Translations under genes and position numbers: made by a program
Part shown: piece after piece, positions 26,520 through 38,880 of the stretch
How the letters are laid out: every line of letters starts with the position of its first letter
Position numbering within the stretch: position 1 is the stretch's first letter
Assembly: GCA_027574665.1 (NCBI GenBank)
Contig: CM050653.1
Span: forward strand, 12,608,664 to 12,672,663
Direction: 5' to 3'
Source: Rhynochetos jubatus
Lineage: Eukaryota > Chordata > Aves > Eurypygiformes > Rhynochetidae
Length of the DNA: 64,000 bases
The notes under the pieces: generated by a model
What the model saw: the letters and a program-made list of their open reading frames with translations, nothing else
Databases searched by the model: none
Told to the model about the DNA's origin: nothing

Positions 26520-26640
26520 CATGCCAAGGCCTTCGTGCTTTCCTCTGAAGTGAGCAGCCATTGCCTAAAGCAGGATTCTGGACTAAATGGACCATTGGTT
26601 CTGTTCTGTTATGGCAATTCTATTCTTCTTAACTCCTGTG
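26520..26640 (+). mobile_element. Ancient CR1-like LINE 3' end
   Basis: The stretch runs GAAGTGAGCAGCCATTGCC, then CAGGATTCTGGACTAAATGG, ACCATTGGTTCTG and TATGGCAATTCTATTCTTCT. It resembles the old amniote CR1-type 3' ends that I recall from reptile and bird genomes, in which a block of the type 'ACTAGATGGACC...TATGGC.ATTCTTATGTTCT' is characteristic. No coding part remains. The assignment rests on memory and a heavily decayed match. Confidence 0.5.
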
Positions 26641-27282
26641 CCAATGAAATATCAAAACACACCATCTAAATTACATTTGATATATATACTGTGTCACACT
26701 TCAAACCAGTGAAGCAACACGGACAGTGTGATTCATGTGGAGAATGTGCTTGAGTTACTTTAGACATGAGGAAAACAATATCAGAGCTATGTCTACAACC
26801 TACTGCACACAGCAGGATTTGGCAATCTGTGATGTGCTTTGTCCATATGGAAGTGAAAAAGTATTCAAGTGCTATCAATAAAAACAACACGATGTGTCTG
26901 TTTCTGAGCAGCATGCATCACCAAGCTGCAGCTCTTGAGCGCAAGTGTAAACACAGAAGCCGATACTCCCAGTAGAAAAGATATTCACAAACTTCTTTGT
27001 TGTTAATCACTGATTAAAAAAAATGTTCAGGCATCTCAGGAGCAAAATTTCCTTGCTATTTCATTAAATGTTCTGTTCTCAAATGGCTTTGTAAAGATGC
27101 CAAAGAAAAGAGAAACAAAGAAAATATTCTTAGGAAATTCTTACTCGTTGAAATAAAGAAAATTCTCCCCATTATCATTATAACTTGTGAAACATATGCA
27201 TTTTAAAATATTTTTGGAATATGTAGAACCTACTAGGACATTTTAGTTTAAAAAGAATTGCTAAAAGTCTTTATACTATTGC
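26641..27282. other. Gene-free unique DNA
   Basis: Short overlapping frames on both strands at about 26.67-26.97 kb have no recognisable domain. Nothing else is seen. Confidence 0.6.
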
Positions 27283-29150
27283 AGGGAGAAAACTAGAAGG
27301 GCCAGAGTCCAACTAGAACTTAACCAGGCTATTGCCTTAGAAAATAATGAAAATGTTTCTATACATATATTAGCATCAAAACCAACAAACATTTATTTTT
27401 ACCAAATCCTTACTGGATGCAGGAGAAACAGAGTGACAAAGGAAGAGGAAAAGGCTGATGTACTTAATCCTTTCTTTGCCTCTGTCTTTAATAATAAAAC
27501 CAGTTGTTCTCCAACCCCCTGAGCTGGGTGACAGGGACAGGGTCCAGAATGAAGACCCACAATCCAAGGGAAAATGGTTAGCAACCTGCTGCACTACTTG
27601 GACACACACAAGTCTATGGGACCAGATAGGATCCACCCAAGAGTAGTGAGGGGGGTAGTGGAAAGTATTCACCAAGCCACTTTCAATCATTCATCAGCAG
27701 TCCTGGCTAACTGGGGAGGTCCCAGTTGACTGGAGGTTAGCAAATGTGACACTCATCTACAAGAAGGGCCTGAAGGAGGATCCAGGGAACTATAGTCCTG
27801 TCAATCTGACCTTGGTGCTGGGGAAGATTATGGAGCAGATCATATTGGGTGCCATCATGTGACATGTACAGAACAACCAGGTGATCAGGCTCAGCAAGCA
27901 TAGGTTTATTTAAGGCAGATCCTTCTTAACTAACCTGATCTCCTTCACAAGGTGACCCCCTCAGTGGATGAGTGCAAGGTTGTGGTTGTGGATGCAGTCT
28001 GCCTAGACTTTAGTAAAGCCTTTGACACCATTTCCCACAGCATTCTCCTGGAGAAACTGGCTGCTCATGGCTTGGATGAGTGTACTCTTTGCTCAGTAAA
28101 CAAACTGGCTGGATGGCCAGACCCAAAGAGTTGTGGTGAATGGAGTTAAATCCAGTTGGCAGCCAGTGACAAGTGGTGTTCCCCAGGGCTTGGTATTGGG
28201 GCCAGTTTTGTTCAATACCTTTATCAAGGATCTGAACAAGAGAATGGAGTGCACCCTCAATAAGTTTGCAGATGACACCAGGTTGGGCAGGATCGTTGAT
28301 CTGCCTGAGGGTAGGAAGGCTCTACAGAGGGATCTGGACAGGCTGGATAGATGGGCTGAGGCCAATTTTATGAGGTTCAACAAGGGCAGGTGCTGGGTCC
28401 TGAATTTAGGTCACAACAACCCCATGAAATGTTACAGGCTTGGGGACAAGTGGCTGGAAAGTTGCCTGGAGGAAAAGGACTTGGGGGTTTTGGTTGACAC
28501 CCAGCTGAATATGAGCTGGAAGTGTTCCCAGGTGACCAAGGAGCCCAGTGGCATCCTGGCCTTCATTAGGAACAGTGTGACCAGCATGACCAGGGCAGTG
28601 ATTGTCCCCCTGTGCTGGGCACTAGTGAGGCTGCACCTCAAACATTGTGTACCATTTTTGGCCCCTCTCCTCAGGAAAGACATTGAGGTGCTGGTGAGTG
28701 TTCAGTGAAGGGTAACAAAGCTGGTGAGGTGTTTAGAGCACAAGTCTTGTGAGGAGTGGCTGAGGGAACTGGGGTTGTTTAGCCTAGAGAAGAGAATGCT
28801 TAAGGGAGACCTTACTGCTCTCTGTAGCTGCCTGAAAGGAGTTTGCAGAGAGGTGGATGTTGGTCTTTTCTCACATGTGACAAGTGATGGGACAAGAGGA
28901 AACAGCTTCATCTTCCACCAGGGGAGGTTTAGATTGGATAATAGGAAATATTTCCTCACTGAAAGGCCTGTCAGGCATTGGAACAGGCTGCTCAGGGAAG
29001 TGGTTGGGTCACTATCCTTGGAGGTATTTAGAAGACGTCTAGATGAGGTGCTTAGGGACATGGTTTAGTGGTGGACTTGGCAGTGTTGGGTTGAAATATA
29101 GACTTAATGATCTTAAAGGTATTTTCTGACCTAAAAGGTTCTATGATAAA
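27283..29150 (+). mobile_element. CR1 LINE, 5'-truncated, about 1.87 kb
   Basis: The element begins at about 27283 in the middle of ORF2 (GAGAAAACTAGAAGGGCCAG) and runs to the CR1 3' end at about 29150, where GGTTCTATGAT stands in place of the usual ATTCTATGATT repeat. CR1 elements copy themselves through an RNA intermediate using an ORF2 protein with endonuclease and reverse transcriptase. This copy lacks ORF1 and the endonuclease. It retains the linker, reverse transcriptase and C-terminal segment in several frames. The 3' UTR is very short, as usual for CR1. It is the longest of the three CR1 copies and is dead: frameshifts and stops split the coding sequence. It is flanked by unique DNA on both sides. 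Confidence 0.95.
27430..29068 (+). pseudogene. CR1 ORF2 (reverse transcriptase) remnant
   Basis: Protein similarity to CR1 ORF2 runs in at least three frames. Around 27440-27490 there is an EEKADVLNPFFASVF block, and near 27600 THKSMGPDRIHPRV, both typical of the region before the RT domain. The frame at 27952-28149 carries RT motif A (LDFSKAFDTISH, catalytic Asp at residue 19). A frameshift between about 28090 and 28133 leads into the frame 28133-28708 (about 191 codons), which carries [14 protein letters not shown] (residues 14-27) and the catalytic FADDT box (Asp 47 and 48). A stop at about 28706 and another frame change lead to 28724-29068, which has the [16 protein letters not shown] block and the C-terminal end. 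No intact protein can be made. The catalytic aspartates survive, so inactivation comes from frame breaks and 5' truncation. Confidence 0.93.
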
Positions 29151-32100
29151 GAGGTGTAGTAGAGCACAGAACAGGCCTGTTGTATTTGTAGCTTCTGATG
29201 TATAAAACATTGATAGAATTATCCTTTGACATATGTGTACAGAAATTTAGATCTGGTCAGATCAAAAACCATAAAGATCAAAATTACAGAGTAGGTCTTC
29301 CTTACTAGGATTCCTGACTCAAAAGGTGCAGGGTGTTTGGCTCTCTTTAATGATGATTTTGTGATTGAAGTTAAAGAGTGATGACTACTTTTATAAGAGA
29401 TATCATTGGGTTTAATTTGCTTTTAAACTGTGTGTTTCCTTCACAAGTTGAAAAAGCTCTTATTCATATAGGTCAGTTTTCATTAAGGTTTCATTTCGGG
29501 TGGTTACGAAAATCAACAACTTGCTGTAGCTTGACCAGGGAGAATTGTTTTTAACCTCTTTAGAGAATAGGAGAGGTAAATTTTGTCATAAGAAAGAATT
29601 TCATTAAAATATTCCTTGAGAGAAAATCTCTTGAAAGCAGATATCAAGGAAACCATATTCCCATAGATAATCAAGTTTGTGGTAGCAATTTTTTTTCATC
29701 TAAAATACCGCATTTGCTTAAAAGAGTATAATTTAGTTGTAAATTCACACTGACCATCTTCCTATAAGACTGCAGACACCAAATGTTTGTGTTACCAAAA
29801 AACCCCATCTTTTATTCTGACATCAAAACTAACAGATGCCACTTACTGGTCCAAACAGAGTATAACTAGCAAATTATGACTAGAGGACATTTCATGTAAA
29901 CTTCAGAAAGAACAGATGGCCAGCAAACCGTCGACTGAGGTATTAGTGTAAATCATTTGTTAAACCAGAGATAGATGCTTTTATTTTAGATCACCTTCTG
30001 GAAAGTAGCTCAGAGCTAAAATAACAGGCTTGTTGGTGAAATTTTCTGACTTGTATTATGCAAAGGAGAACAGATTTAATTTATCCTTTAAACCAATAAA
30101 CCTGCAAAATCTTTGAAACCCCTCCTTCTTCAGACTTCTGGAAGATCTCACTATCTGTTAAAATATTCTCAGTAACTGGTGAGGTGTCTTAGTGAAACAT
30201 AAATAATAATAAATCATCATTAAGTTTTATTTTAAAAAATAATTTAAAAATTATTATCAATCCAATTTATAATATTTTTTTCTTCAGCACATTATGCTTC
30301 ACTTAAATATGTAATACCACCCTTTTCTCCTTCCTTAAGTTGTATGTATACTTACATACCTGCAATGTAAAATGCACTTTGAGATTTGGATGTTACTCAC
30401 CACCAGTGACAGTAGCCTAAGATAGATGAGGCATTATTAAGCTAGCAATTTATCTATAACAAAAAAATTCAACCATTCTTCCCCAGAGTGTTAAGGAAGT
30501 AGCGGGAAAAAATAGTTAGAAGGAAGTTGTGGGTGACATCCTGATAGTACTTCTTGGCTTGCCAAATAAATTTCAACTATTTGGACTGGGTTGGAACTTC
30601 CAGGCTTCTCTTGGACTAGAATTTGGTAGTCACAAGTGTTCAAAAGAGCAAAATAACACATTTTCAAGACCCCTGTCAGTGAGCAATCTGCAGAAGGAAA
30701 AGCATAGCTCTAGGGCAGCACAGAAACATGACTTGCCCCAGACATATCAAAGGTTTTTTTCAATATTTTTTATTCAGTGAACTTCTGCTCAGTGACTGGT
30801 AGGTGAATGTTTTTATTAACCCTTTCTTACAGTCCAGCTCTTAATTTTTCAGGAATTTGAACCCAGTTACCTTTGCGACTGTTACCTCAACTACAGGAAA
30901 ACTGTCCTTTCCAACTGAAACTCATCTAAGATTCAAGGGAAAGTTCCTGCGTTTTACTGGAAGTGCTGTTAGTTAGGAAAGATAGAAAAAATGCTTTGGG
31001 TTTAAGAAAACGTCAGTGTTAAATTTTACTATGAGTTCTTTACTAGAGTGCAACCTACCAATCCACAGCTCTCCCACATCTGACCTAAAGCAATATCTTC
31101 ATAGCTGGAGCTGTGGAAATAAATTCTTAACAAATAATTTATTTCTACCATATCTGTCTGATATCTAAGGAGAATGTATGACTTCAGATTTACTGTAGTG
31201 TTTCCTGATTATCTTCCTTTATTATAAAATTTCCATCAACTGCTTAGCCATTCCCAAAGGAATGCAATATATCCATTTGCTCTTTCTTTACTCATCCCCT
31301 GCTCACTTACATGGCAATGTTTACCTGTTTCATTTTCAAAGCGCATTTGTTTATTAAAATTTATTCTTTCAGAATAAAACCTCCTACTTACTATGGCTAT
31401 GTGCAATTGTGCCCCTAAACAATGCAACATCAGAATAGGACATCACAAACATCAGTCATAAATTTTATCTTCACAAAAAATATTACAGAGCAAGCAAAAA
31501 CTACTCCCATCTAACAGACAGAAAACAGAGGAAAAAATGCAAATACATTTGCCTGCAGACACATAGCAATTGAGTTCTCCACTGAATCCAAGTTTTGGTC
31601 TCAACAGCACATCCTTCCTATCTATCTGAATCATGAGAGGCAGCTCAGAATTTGAACGAGTGAACAATAATCACATCTTTCAAGTAGATGCCCTCCCTCT
31701 GTTCACTGCCAAGAGGTTTTGCTGATGCTTAAAACTTCTCTTAGAAGTAGGATAAACCTAAAGTGACATGCTAATTACTAATTTCAAGTGAAAATTCAGG
31801 ATGACAGTTCTTCACTAAGCATCTCTGGAGTCAAAAATATGTCACTACCGTACTTTGGATATTCATCTTTGGTCAAGACTTATTCAGGCTCTTTGACGAT
31901 TCCTATCCTCTGAGGTTCAGTAGAACAGTTCCAGAGCTAACAAAGGATAATTCTTGTAAGCAAGAGACTGAAACAAACATAGACCTGGGAGAAAAATCTC
32001 ATTTTAACAGTCTCTTCTCTTTAAAAATCTGAAAAAAAAATCTGAAAAAAAAAAAAAAAAAGCGCACAACACTTGTTAGGGAGCAAAATATCTACATACT

Positions 32101-32665
32101 TCCCCATTTCATGTTGGTGACAGGTCTTTGATAGCTTCAGCCATTGGAGATGGAAAGAAGCTGGTTCAAGATATCTTATCTTGGGGGGCTATTAGTCTCT
32201 GATTTGAGATATGCTGCAAGAAAAAAAATAAAACCAGAAGAAAATAGTAAGTACTAACATTAGAACCATTTATCACCTACTGCTGTGTGAGGAGTAAAAG
32301 TATCCTCTTTGAAGATAGCCCATTATCTGCTTCTAGCTGTCTTCTTGCTGTCATATTTTCTCACAGAAATAATAAATTTAGGAAAATCACATTTTCAGAA
32401 TAAGTACTGTTATACATCTGAGTTTATACATTGTTCTTTTTTTTACAGCCACTTTTGCCCATTTTCTAGAAGAAAAGAGGGTTTTTACATTTGTTATTTG
32501 TGGTTTCCTCATATCTATTATTTTTTCTTCGCAGTACAGAAATTGGAGGTGGTAGCGATGGAAGGCTGGAATAACATAAAGAGAAAACGCATGCACTATA
32601 TTTCTTTCTAGACAAATTCTATGAGAAACAATATCAATTTCTCTAATGGTTTAAAAGGATCTGTA
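29151..32665. other. Gene-free AT-rich unique DNA
   Basis: No gene or transposon recognised. A duplicated A-run lies at 32022-32061. Frames are short and occur on both strands. Confidence 0.65.
32022..32061. repeat. Duplicated AATCTG-poly(A) tract
   Basis: TCTG followed by nine A, then TCTG followed by about eighteen A. This is a homopolymer-driven duplication; no processed copy of a gene is recognisable next to it. Confidence 0.85.
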
Positions 32666-32892
32666 ACATATGGGTGCGCATATATGTTTACAATGACATA
32701 CATGGATATGCATATAGGTGCATATACACATGTGCATATATGAGTACACATATGCGCATATATATGCATGTAAACATATACACATGTATGCATGTATCCA
32801 TATATGTATATGTGCACCAATATATGCTTATACACATATAGAGACACATATATATATATATATATACACATGTATACACACATATATACACA
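32666..32892. repeat. Long alternating purine/pyrimidine tract (TA/CA/TG)
   Basis: About 227 bp are built almost wholly from ATAT, ACAT, ATGCAT, TGCGCA and CACATA steps, ending in about ten pure TA repeats near 32850 and a CATATATACACA tail. It is a degenerate compound dinucleotide/tetranucleotide array. The lack of stop codons in several frames on both strands produces artefactual Tyr/Ile/Cys/His-rich frames, which I do not annotate as genes. Such tracts can adopt Z-DNA or cruciform structures. Confidence 0.9.
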
Positions 32893-35800
32893 AAATCCCA
32901 TCATTCCTGATTTTTACCTAGCAGTTATCTTCAGACTGATGGATCAGTGCATCCGCCTTGACCCCTGCTGATGCGAATAATTCAAGGGTATGTAGCCTTG
33001 CAACACTATGTCGAAATGTGACTGATGTAGTTCCACCTTCTTTAAAATTATTTTGTCAACTTTTTGTTAATTTACTCTTATTTAACATTAAAATAATTAT
33101 AATTTTATCAGGATTTTATAATCTTATTTTATATGCTAATTACTTATTAGTATTTTTAAACCAAAAAATAATTTACAGATGCTATGATTTAGGTAGAGTT
33201 GCAATAACAAAATTTTCGGTGCAGTGAGTCCTTAATGTCCATCCAGCAGTGTTCCTGATCTGTGTTTGTACACCACTCCTCACAGTTCTTACTGACTTTC
33301 TAGATGCACTCAACTGCTGTTTAGGTATTAAAATTGAACTTTTACTAAATAAGAACAAGTTATAGAAAATTCCATATATTTTAATAAATAGCAACTAAAA
33401 CTTAGAGTAATTTACGCACACTGAACCCTTTTTTTTGGCAACAAAATAAAGATCAAGTGAGGATTTTCCCAATATAATGTCATATGGAAGGATTAGTCTA
33501 TCTTTCCTTTATGGCAGGGTATGAAATCAATATGTTAATCTACTTGAAAAGGAGGATTTGCTTTAGTTAGGTATCTTTTTTTTTTTTTTTAGCATATAAA
33601 AATAGATCTATATTTGTGTTTAGAATTAATATTCCTATTGATATCTTGAACAACAACCTTTTTTCTTAGGATGGAAAATTTAAAAAAGCAAAGAGGGTTA
33701 AGGGGCAGAAGTCTCTTTGAGTTTTCCATTATAAGTCATTGGGTTTAAGTACTAAACTACATCATTCTTCTAGCCTCCTTTTAAATTCTTTCCCATATCT
33801 ATTGTTTTTCAGCTTGTAGATAATTTTTTCAGAGTTCTTGCAGTTAATGCATGACAGTATCACACACTGACTACCTGTCTTGCTTTCACACACAAATGCT
33901 GTCCATGTATTGCCATTAGCAAACTCCAGAGGCCCAACTCACTCCAATATATGACTAAAATGCTGGTCTTGGCAGTGGACATCGTGTCATCTTTCATAAG
34001 GACCTGAGTGTTACTACTGCTGCATTAGTGATGTTTCTTGATAAAAGGCCTGGTTTCTCTCTAAAACAGAGCTTTAGAGTTTTGCTAAAATAGTTTTTAA
34101 AGCTCAGAATGAGGTAGTTCTGGGACGTTTTGGAAGTTTCTCTGGATAGAATGAAAAAACTCTGCTCTTTGTGCTTATAACTTGCGTGGACAACATCTAA
34201 TCCTGCCCACCCAGGTCCAGAAAAGAGCTGCCGTTTCCTTCCCTCCTGCCTTGACACAACCTTAAAAATGCATAGATGTAGTTAAAATTTTAAATTAATT
34301 TTCTTCATTTCCATGTGGATTTCAAGGCAATGTAGATGAGAGTTGTTTTGCTGAAACTTTATATTCTTTCTAAATTTATTTTTAAAATTGGAAAGTGGCA
34401 CATTGTGGAAAGAACTGAATTGCTCTGCATGAGTTTTCAGAAGCAGGCTCTGTGGCATGTTGTTAATTTTGTGGATGAAGTGGGGAGCTGAAGGAAAAAA
34501 ATTACAGACCTGAGGAGAAGATGAGGGGGATGAGGTTGATCTCAGAATGTTTCTCATTAGACATTTTTTCTGTGACTGTCAGCAGCCATCCCAGGAATGG
34601 CTAGGTCATTGTGCCACACTGAGATATCACAGTTGAAACTTTCTAAATCACTTTATCATTGTAATTGTTTTCTTTTTTTTTTAAATATCACTTGTAAACT
34701 TATCCCACAGAAAGACTAGGATGTGCTTTCTTCTACTAGAAGTACAAATTCTTTCTTATGCTTATTAAGAATAGTATTGAATGGTGTCCCCCCATTCTCA
34801 TCCATTAGAAATGTGTGGTACTTCAAGCACAAAGCAATCCTTTTTGAAAAAAGTAATGCTTTTTTGATATCTGATTTTTGGGGTTTTTTCCAATTTTCTG
34901 ATGCAGAGTATATTATTTCCTTGCTCTGGCTAAATGCCTTTAAGAATAGATATGAAGGTCCATATTTTCTCATCTGGACTTAAATCACAACAACATTTGA
35001 ACAATAACAGTGCCTGATAGTGTGACAAAAATCCTATAAAACTGTCAAAAACTGTCAAGAAGTTTCCTCTGTAGTATATATTGTATCTGTAGCCCATTTA
35101 AATCAGTAGTAAATTAAGAATAAAGATTTTCTCATTAAGACTAGGGTTAGCTACTGTATGCTGTGCATGCAATGATTAGTTTCCTGTACTGTAATGAAAA
35201 CTCAATGCTTCTGCACAAAATTGTCAGTATTTTCTGTTTAAACACCATTTTCTCAGCTTTAATACTTAAAGCAGTAAGTAGATTGTGTGTTTTTCACAGG
35301 TTAATGGAACTAGCCTAATCTGTGAGTAAGGCTTAGGAAAGAACCTTTATTTGGCAATGTGTGTTTAATATTAAGTATTGCCTGTTAAGAGTTTCTCTGC
35401 TGATGTTATTGTGTATCATGACATTTGCTTGGGTTTGAGTGTGAAAGCACTTAGATAATACATCTCATTTTCTTTTCTGTCATTACCTCTTTTTAAATTA
35501 ACAGTAGATTAATTGTCCCTTTAATGACAGGTGCTTGCTTAGACAAAGCTAAAATCAGGGGTAGCAGTGTGCCACGTAATTTAGGTAGTCAGCAAACCAT
35601 GAATTTCACACTGACAATACTACAGGCATATATCCCAGATATTTTCCCCTTTCTTTCATGCAGTCAAATAAACCATTATCTGGGTTTCTTTAGCACAATA
35701 GACGGGGTTTGTTACCTTTATTTTCTGTGCTCAAGCACATTTTTGGCTTTGACTTTATCTTTTTTTTTCCTTTTTTTTTTTCTTCCCTAGGGACCATCCC

Positions 35801-35928
35801 AGCCCTTATTTTGTATTATTTTTGTCAATATAATTCAATTCAACATGATATAGGGTGTTGTAAACACCACAGGGATCTGTGTGACTGAATGCTTTCGGCA
35901 AGAAGGCACAAGGTCAGGAAAGGGGATA

Positions 35929-35945
35929 AGGAAGATCAAGCACCA
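35929..35945. repeat. Left arm of a 17-bp perfect inverted repeat
   Basis: AGGAAGATCAAGCACCA is an exact reverse complement of 36611-36627. Similarity falls off immediately outside the arms. I cannot say whether this is the relic of a transposon with terminal inverted repeats or a small local inversion. Confidence 0.7.
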
Positions 35946-36610
35946 CCGCTTGGGTTGCTCTCTGACAATACACAGGGCAGTAACATATGCTAACATGTTC
36001 AGTGTTGTATGACTGCTACAATTTTGCCCTCACCAGCTCACAATTATTTTCATTAGAGTCAGCAGAGTACAAAAGAACTCATTCTGGGTGGATAATTTAA
36101 GATACAGAACTGAGGGATGCCAGTGCTTGGTTTCAGGGTCAGATGGCTGATTGAGAAATGAATAGGAATTTCTTTGTATGCCTCCAACAAATAATCATCA
36201 TGGAATCAGACCGTGAAGAAAACAAGCTTTTATCATCAGCAAAAACATCACTAGGTACAACTGCAGAATAACATTCTCAGAAGGCTTCCTCCCTCATATA
36301 TCTGCACTTAGTACTTCGTTAGCAGGGCAATTGGGTCTGTTACACACCTACTTTATGAAACAATTGTGATAATGCTTAGTGTGTCAATGTGAATGTCGAT
36401 GCTGCCATTGTTTTCAGTAGACACAGAGGGTATTTTAGATGCCCGTGCTAGCTCCCAAGCACAGCAGCTGTTGTCCAGCTCTTATTTTTTAATTCTCACT
36501 TATGTTCAAAATGTGGAGGAGACAGCTCCTTCTTGAGGGTCTCCTCTCTCTCAGAAAAAGGGTAGAGAGGAGTCAGGAAGACTAAACCACACTTCACCTC
36601 TTGGGAAAGT

Positions 36611-36627
36611 TGGTGCTTGATCTTCCT
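36611..36627. repeat. Right arm of a 17-bp perfect inverted repeat
   Basis: TGGTGCTTGATCTTCCT is an exact reverse complement of 35929-35945, with 665 bp between the arms. Confidence 0.7.
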
Positions 36628-37861
36628 AGGAAAAACACACAACATAACTGAATTTGGAGGCAATTCAGCTACGTGTCTTCCTTGACCAGAATTGTGTAGG
36701 AGACAAGATGCATATACAGAGCATGTGGAGCTTTGAGAAGTGGCAGTGATACATTTTTGCAGAGGGAAAGATACTCTAAAGTAATCAACTTCAATTGCTT
36801 CATAATTGCTGGGTAAATAAAATTCTCTGTCTTTCTAGATAAGTGGATCTGGGTTATGAGCCCTGCTGGAGAACTTCACATTTTGTTTCAGCTGTTTTCC
36901 AAAATCTCTGAAAATCAAGGTTATATCATATGTTTGTTATACATATATCATAATATGTGTTCCTGGAGCATGTAAGATTATGGTCACATGAGACTGTGAA
37001 TACCAATAGTATGAGTTAAGTGAAAATGTTAAGATCAGAGAACATAGCTCTTATGATGCAAAGGTGAGCATGCAAGCTGAGGAAGGATAGGATATGATTA
37101 TTCTGTCCAATTGTTGAGTGGTTAGTCCTTCATATCTAAATCCTATGGAGAAAAGCAGCATAGCTTTTACATTATTTTTCAGGGTGTCTTTGATCTCAAT
37201 TTTTAAGCAGAATGTACATAACAGACATTATGTTATTTTTGGAACACATCATCATAAACTTAATATTTTCTTAATTAAAATAATAGACTAGAGAAGAGTA
37301 GGAAATTAATATATATGGTAATTCATATATACTGTTGTTTTGGTTTTGCTTTATAGTATTTATTTTGGCTCATGGTTTTGATAAAACACCTAATTTTATG
37401 GGTTTGATAGGATATGGGTTTCACTGTTTGGATTCCTTTCGTAAATGTGCTTACCAAAAAAAATTATGCTTTTCCTAATACTTTGAGAGATGACACTGAT
37501 GTGCTTAACAATATATGTGTTCAAATAGTGCTTATTAATCATAGATAGCAATCCTCCATTGCTCAACCTAAGATGAGAAAAGATGTCATCAACTCAGTGT
37601 TTGTTTTGGTTTGGGAAAGAGAGCAATACATGGTTGGAATAGTAAAGCTGATTTCATTTTATTCAGTAAAGATCATTGTTATCTTCCAGTACCACCTGAG
37701 TCAACATAAATGTTCATGCTGACACGGGTCTCTGATGACCTGTGGAAGTATGGATGAATTCTGTTCCTGGAAATAGTAGTTTGACCATTAGTCAAATGCT
37801 GGGAATAAGTTACCTGGTTGTTAGAATCTACTTCTAATGTTCTCAAAGAGTTGTCAATGGC

Positions 37862-38880
37862 TCGATGTCTGAGTAGAGGCCAGTGACGAGTAGCATTCCT
37901 CAGGGGTTGGTATTGGGACCGGTACTGTTTAACATCTTTGTCGGAGACATGGACGGTGGGATTGAGTGCACCCTCAGTAAGTTTGCTGATGACACCAAGC
38001 TGTCAGCACCGTGGTGCGGTCAACATGCTGAAGGGAAGGGATGCCATCCAAAGGAACCTTGACTGGCTGGAGAAGTGGGCCTGTGCCAACCTCACTAAGT
38101 TCAGCAAGGCCAAATTCAAGGTCCTGCACCTGGGGAGGGACAATCCTAAACACAAGGACAGGCTGGGCAGAGAATGGATAGAGACGAGTGCTGAGTAGAA
38201 GGACTTGGTTGCACTGGGGGCTGAAAAGCTGGACATGAGCCAGCCGTGTGAGCTGTCAGCCCAGAAAGCCAACCGTATCCTGGGCTGTATCCAGAGAAGC
38301 GTGGCCAGCAGGTCAAGGAAGGTGATTCTCCCTCTCTGCTTTGCTCTCGTGAGACCCCACCTGCAGTACTGTGTCCAGCTGTGGAGCCCTCAGCATAAAG
38401 AGGACCTAGACGGGTTAGAGTGAGTCCAGAGGAGGGTGACATGACCCACCTGCAATACTGTGTCCAGCTGTGGAGCCCTCAGCATAAAGAGGACCTAGAC
38501 GGGTTAGAGTGAGTCCAGAGGAGGGTGACATGATCAGGGTGCTGGAGCACCCCTCCTATGAAGAAAGGCTGAGAGAATTGGGCTTGTTCAGCCTGGAGAA
38601 GAGAAGGCTCCGGGGAGACCTTATAGCAGCCTTCCAATACATGAAAGGGTTCTGCAAGGAAGCTGTGGGGGAGGTGGAATTTTTACAAGGGCCTCTAGTA
38701 ACAGGACAAGGGGTAATGGGTTTAAATTAAAAGAGGGTAGATTTAAGTTGGACATCAGGAAGAAATTCTTCACAGAGAGGTTGTGAAGCACTGGAACAGG
38801 TTGCCCAGAGAAGCTGTGGATGCCCCATCCCTGGAAGTTTTCAAGGCCAGGCTGGATGAGGCTTTGAGCAACCTGGTCTA
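37862..38880 (+). pseudogene. CR1 ORF2 C-terminal remnant, frameshifted
   Basis: Fragments of the CR1 ORF2 protein appear in successive frames. An upstream part holds the RT segment with the aspartate-pair box near 37990. The frame 37938-38198 carries LEKWACANLTKFSKAKFKVL and the NPKHKDRLG block. The frame 38205-38423 carries ILGCIQRSVASRSRKVILPL and [23 protein letters not shown]. The frame 38509-38730 carries [25 protein letters not shown] near 38196 and the duplication at 38356-38533 break the frame. The N-terminal protein, the endonuclease and most of the RT domain are absent. Confidence 0.9.
38356..38533 (+). repeat. 89-bp tandem duplication inside the CR1
   Basis: The block that starts CCCACCTGCAGTACTGTGTC at 38356 and ends GGGTGACATGA at 38444 is repeated directly at 38445-38533, with one difference seen (CTGCAGT against CTGCAAT). 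In intact CR1 elements this segment occurs once, so the duplication arose in this copy or its source. The near-identity indicates a recent event compared with the general decay of the element. Confidence 0.95.

Larger units (their letters stand above)
32893..37842. other. Gene-free AT-rich unique DNA
   Basis: No gene or recognisable transposon. A T-run lies near 33575, and a T-rich stretch near 35760 accounts for a Phe/Leu-rich frame there. Two exact 17-bp inverted copies lie 665 bp apart at 35929 and 36611. Confidence 0.65.

Noticed and set aside
27376..27690. Minus-strand frame of 104 codons
   Set aside because: It lies opposite the 5' part of the CR1 ORF2 remnant and has no independent support.
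28702..29061. Minus-strand frame of 119 codons
   Set aside because: Antisense shadow of the CR1 ORF2 remnant on the plus strand.
32688..32921. Overlapping Tyr/Ile/Cys/His-rich open frames on both strands
   Set aside because: They arise from the alternating TA/CA tract, which contains few stop codons; they are not genes.
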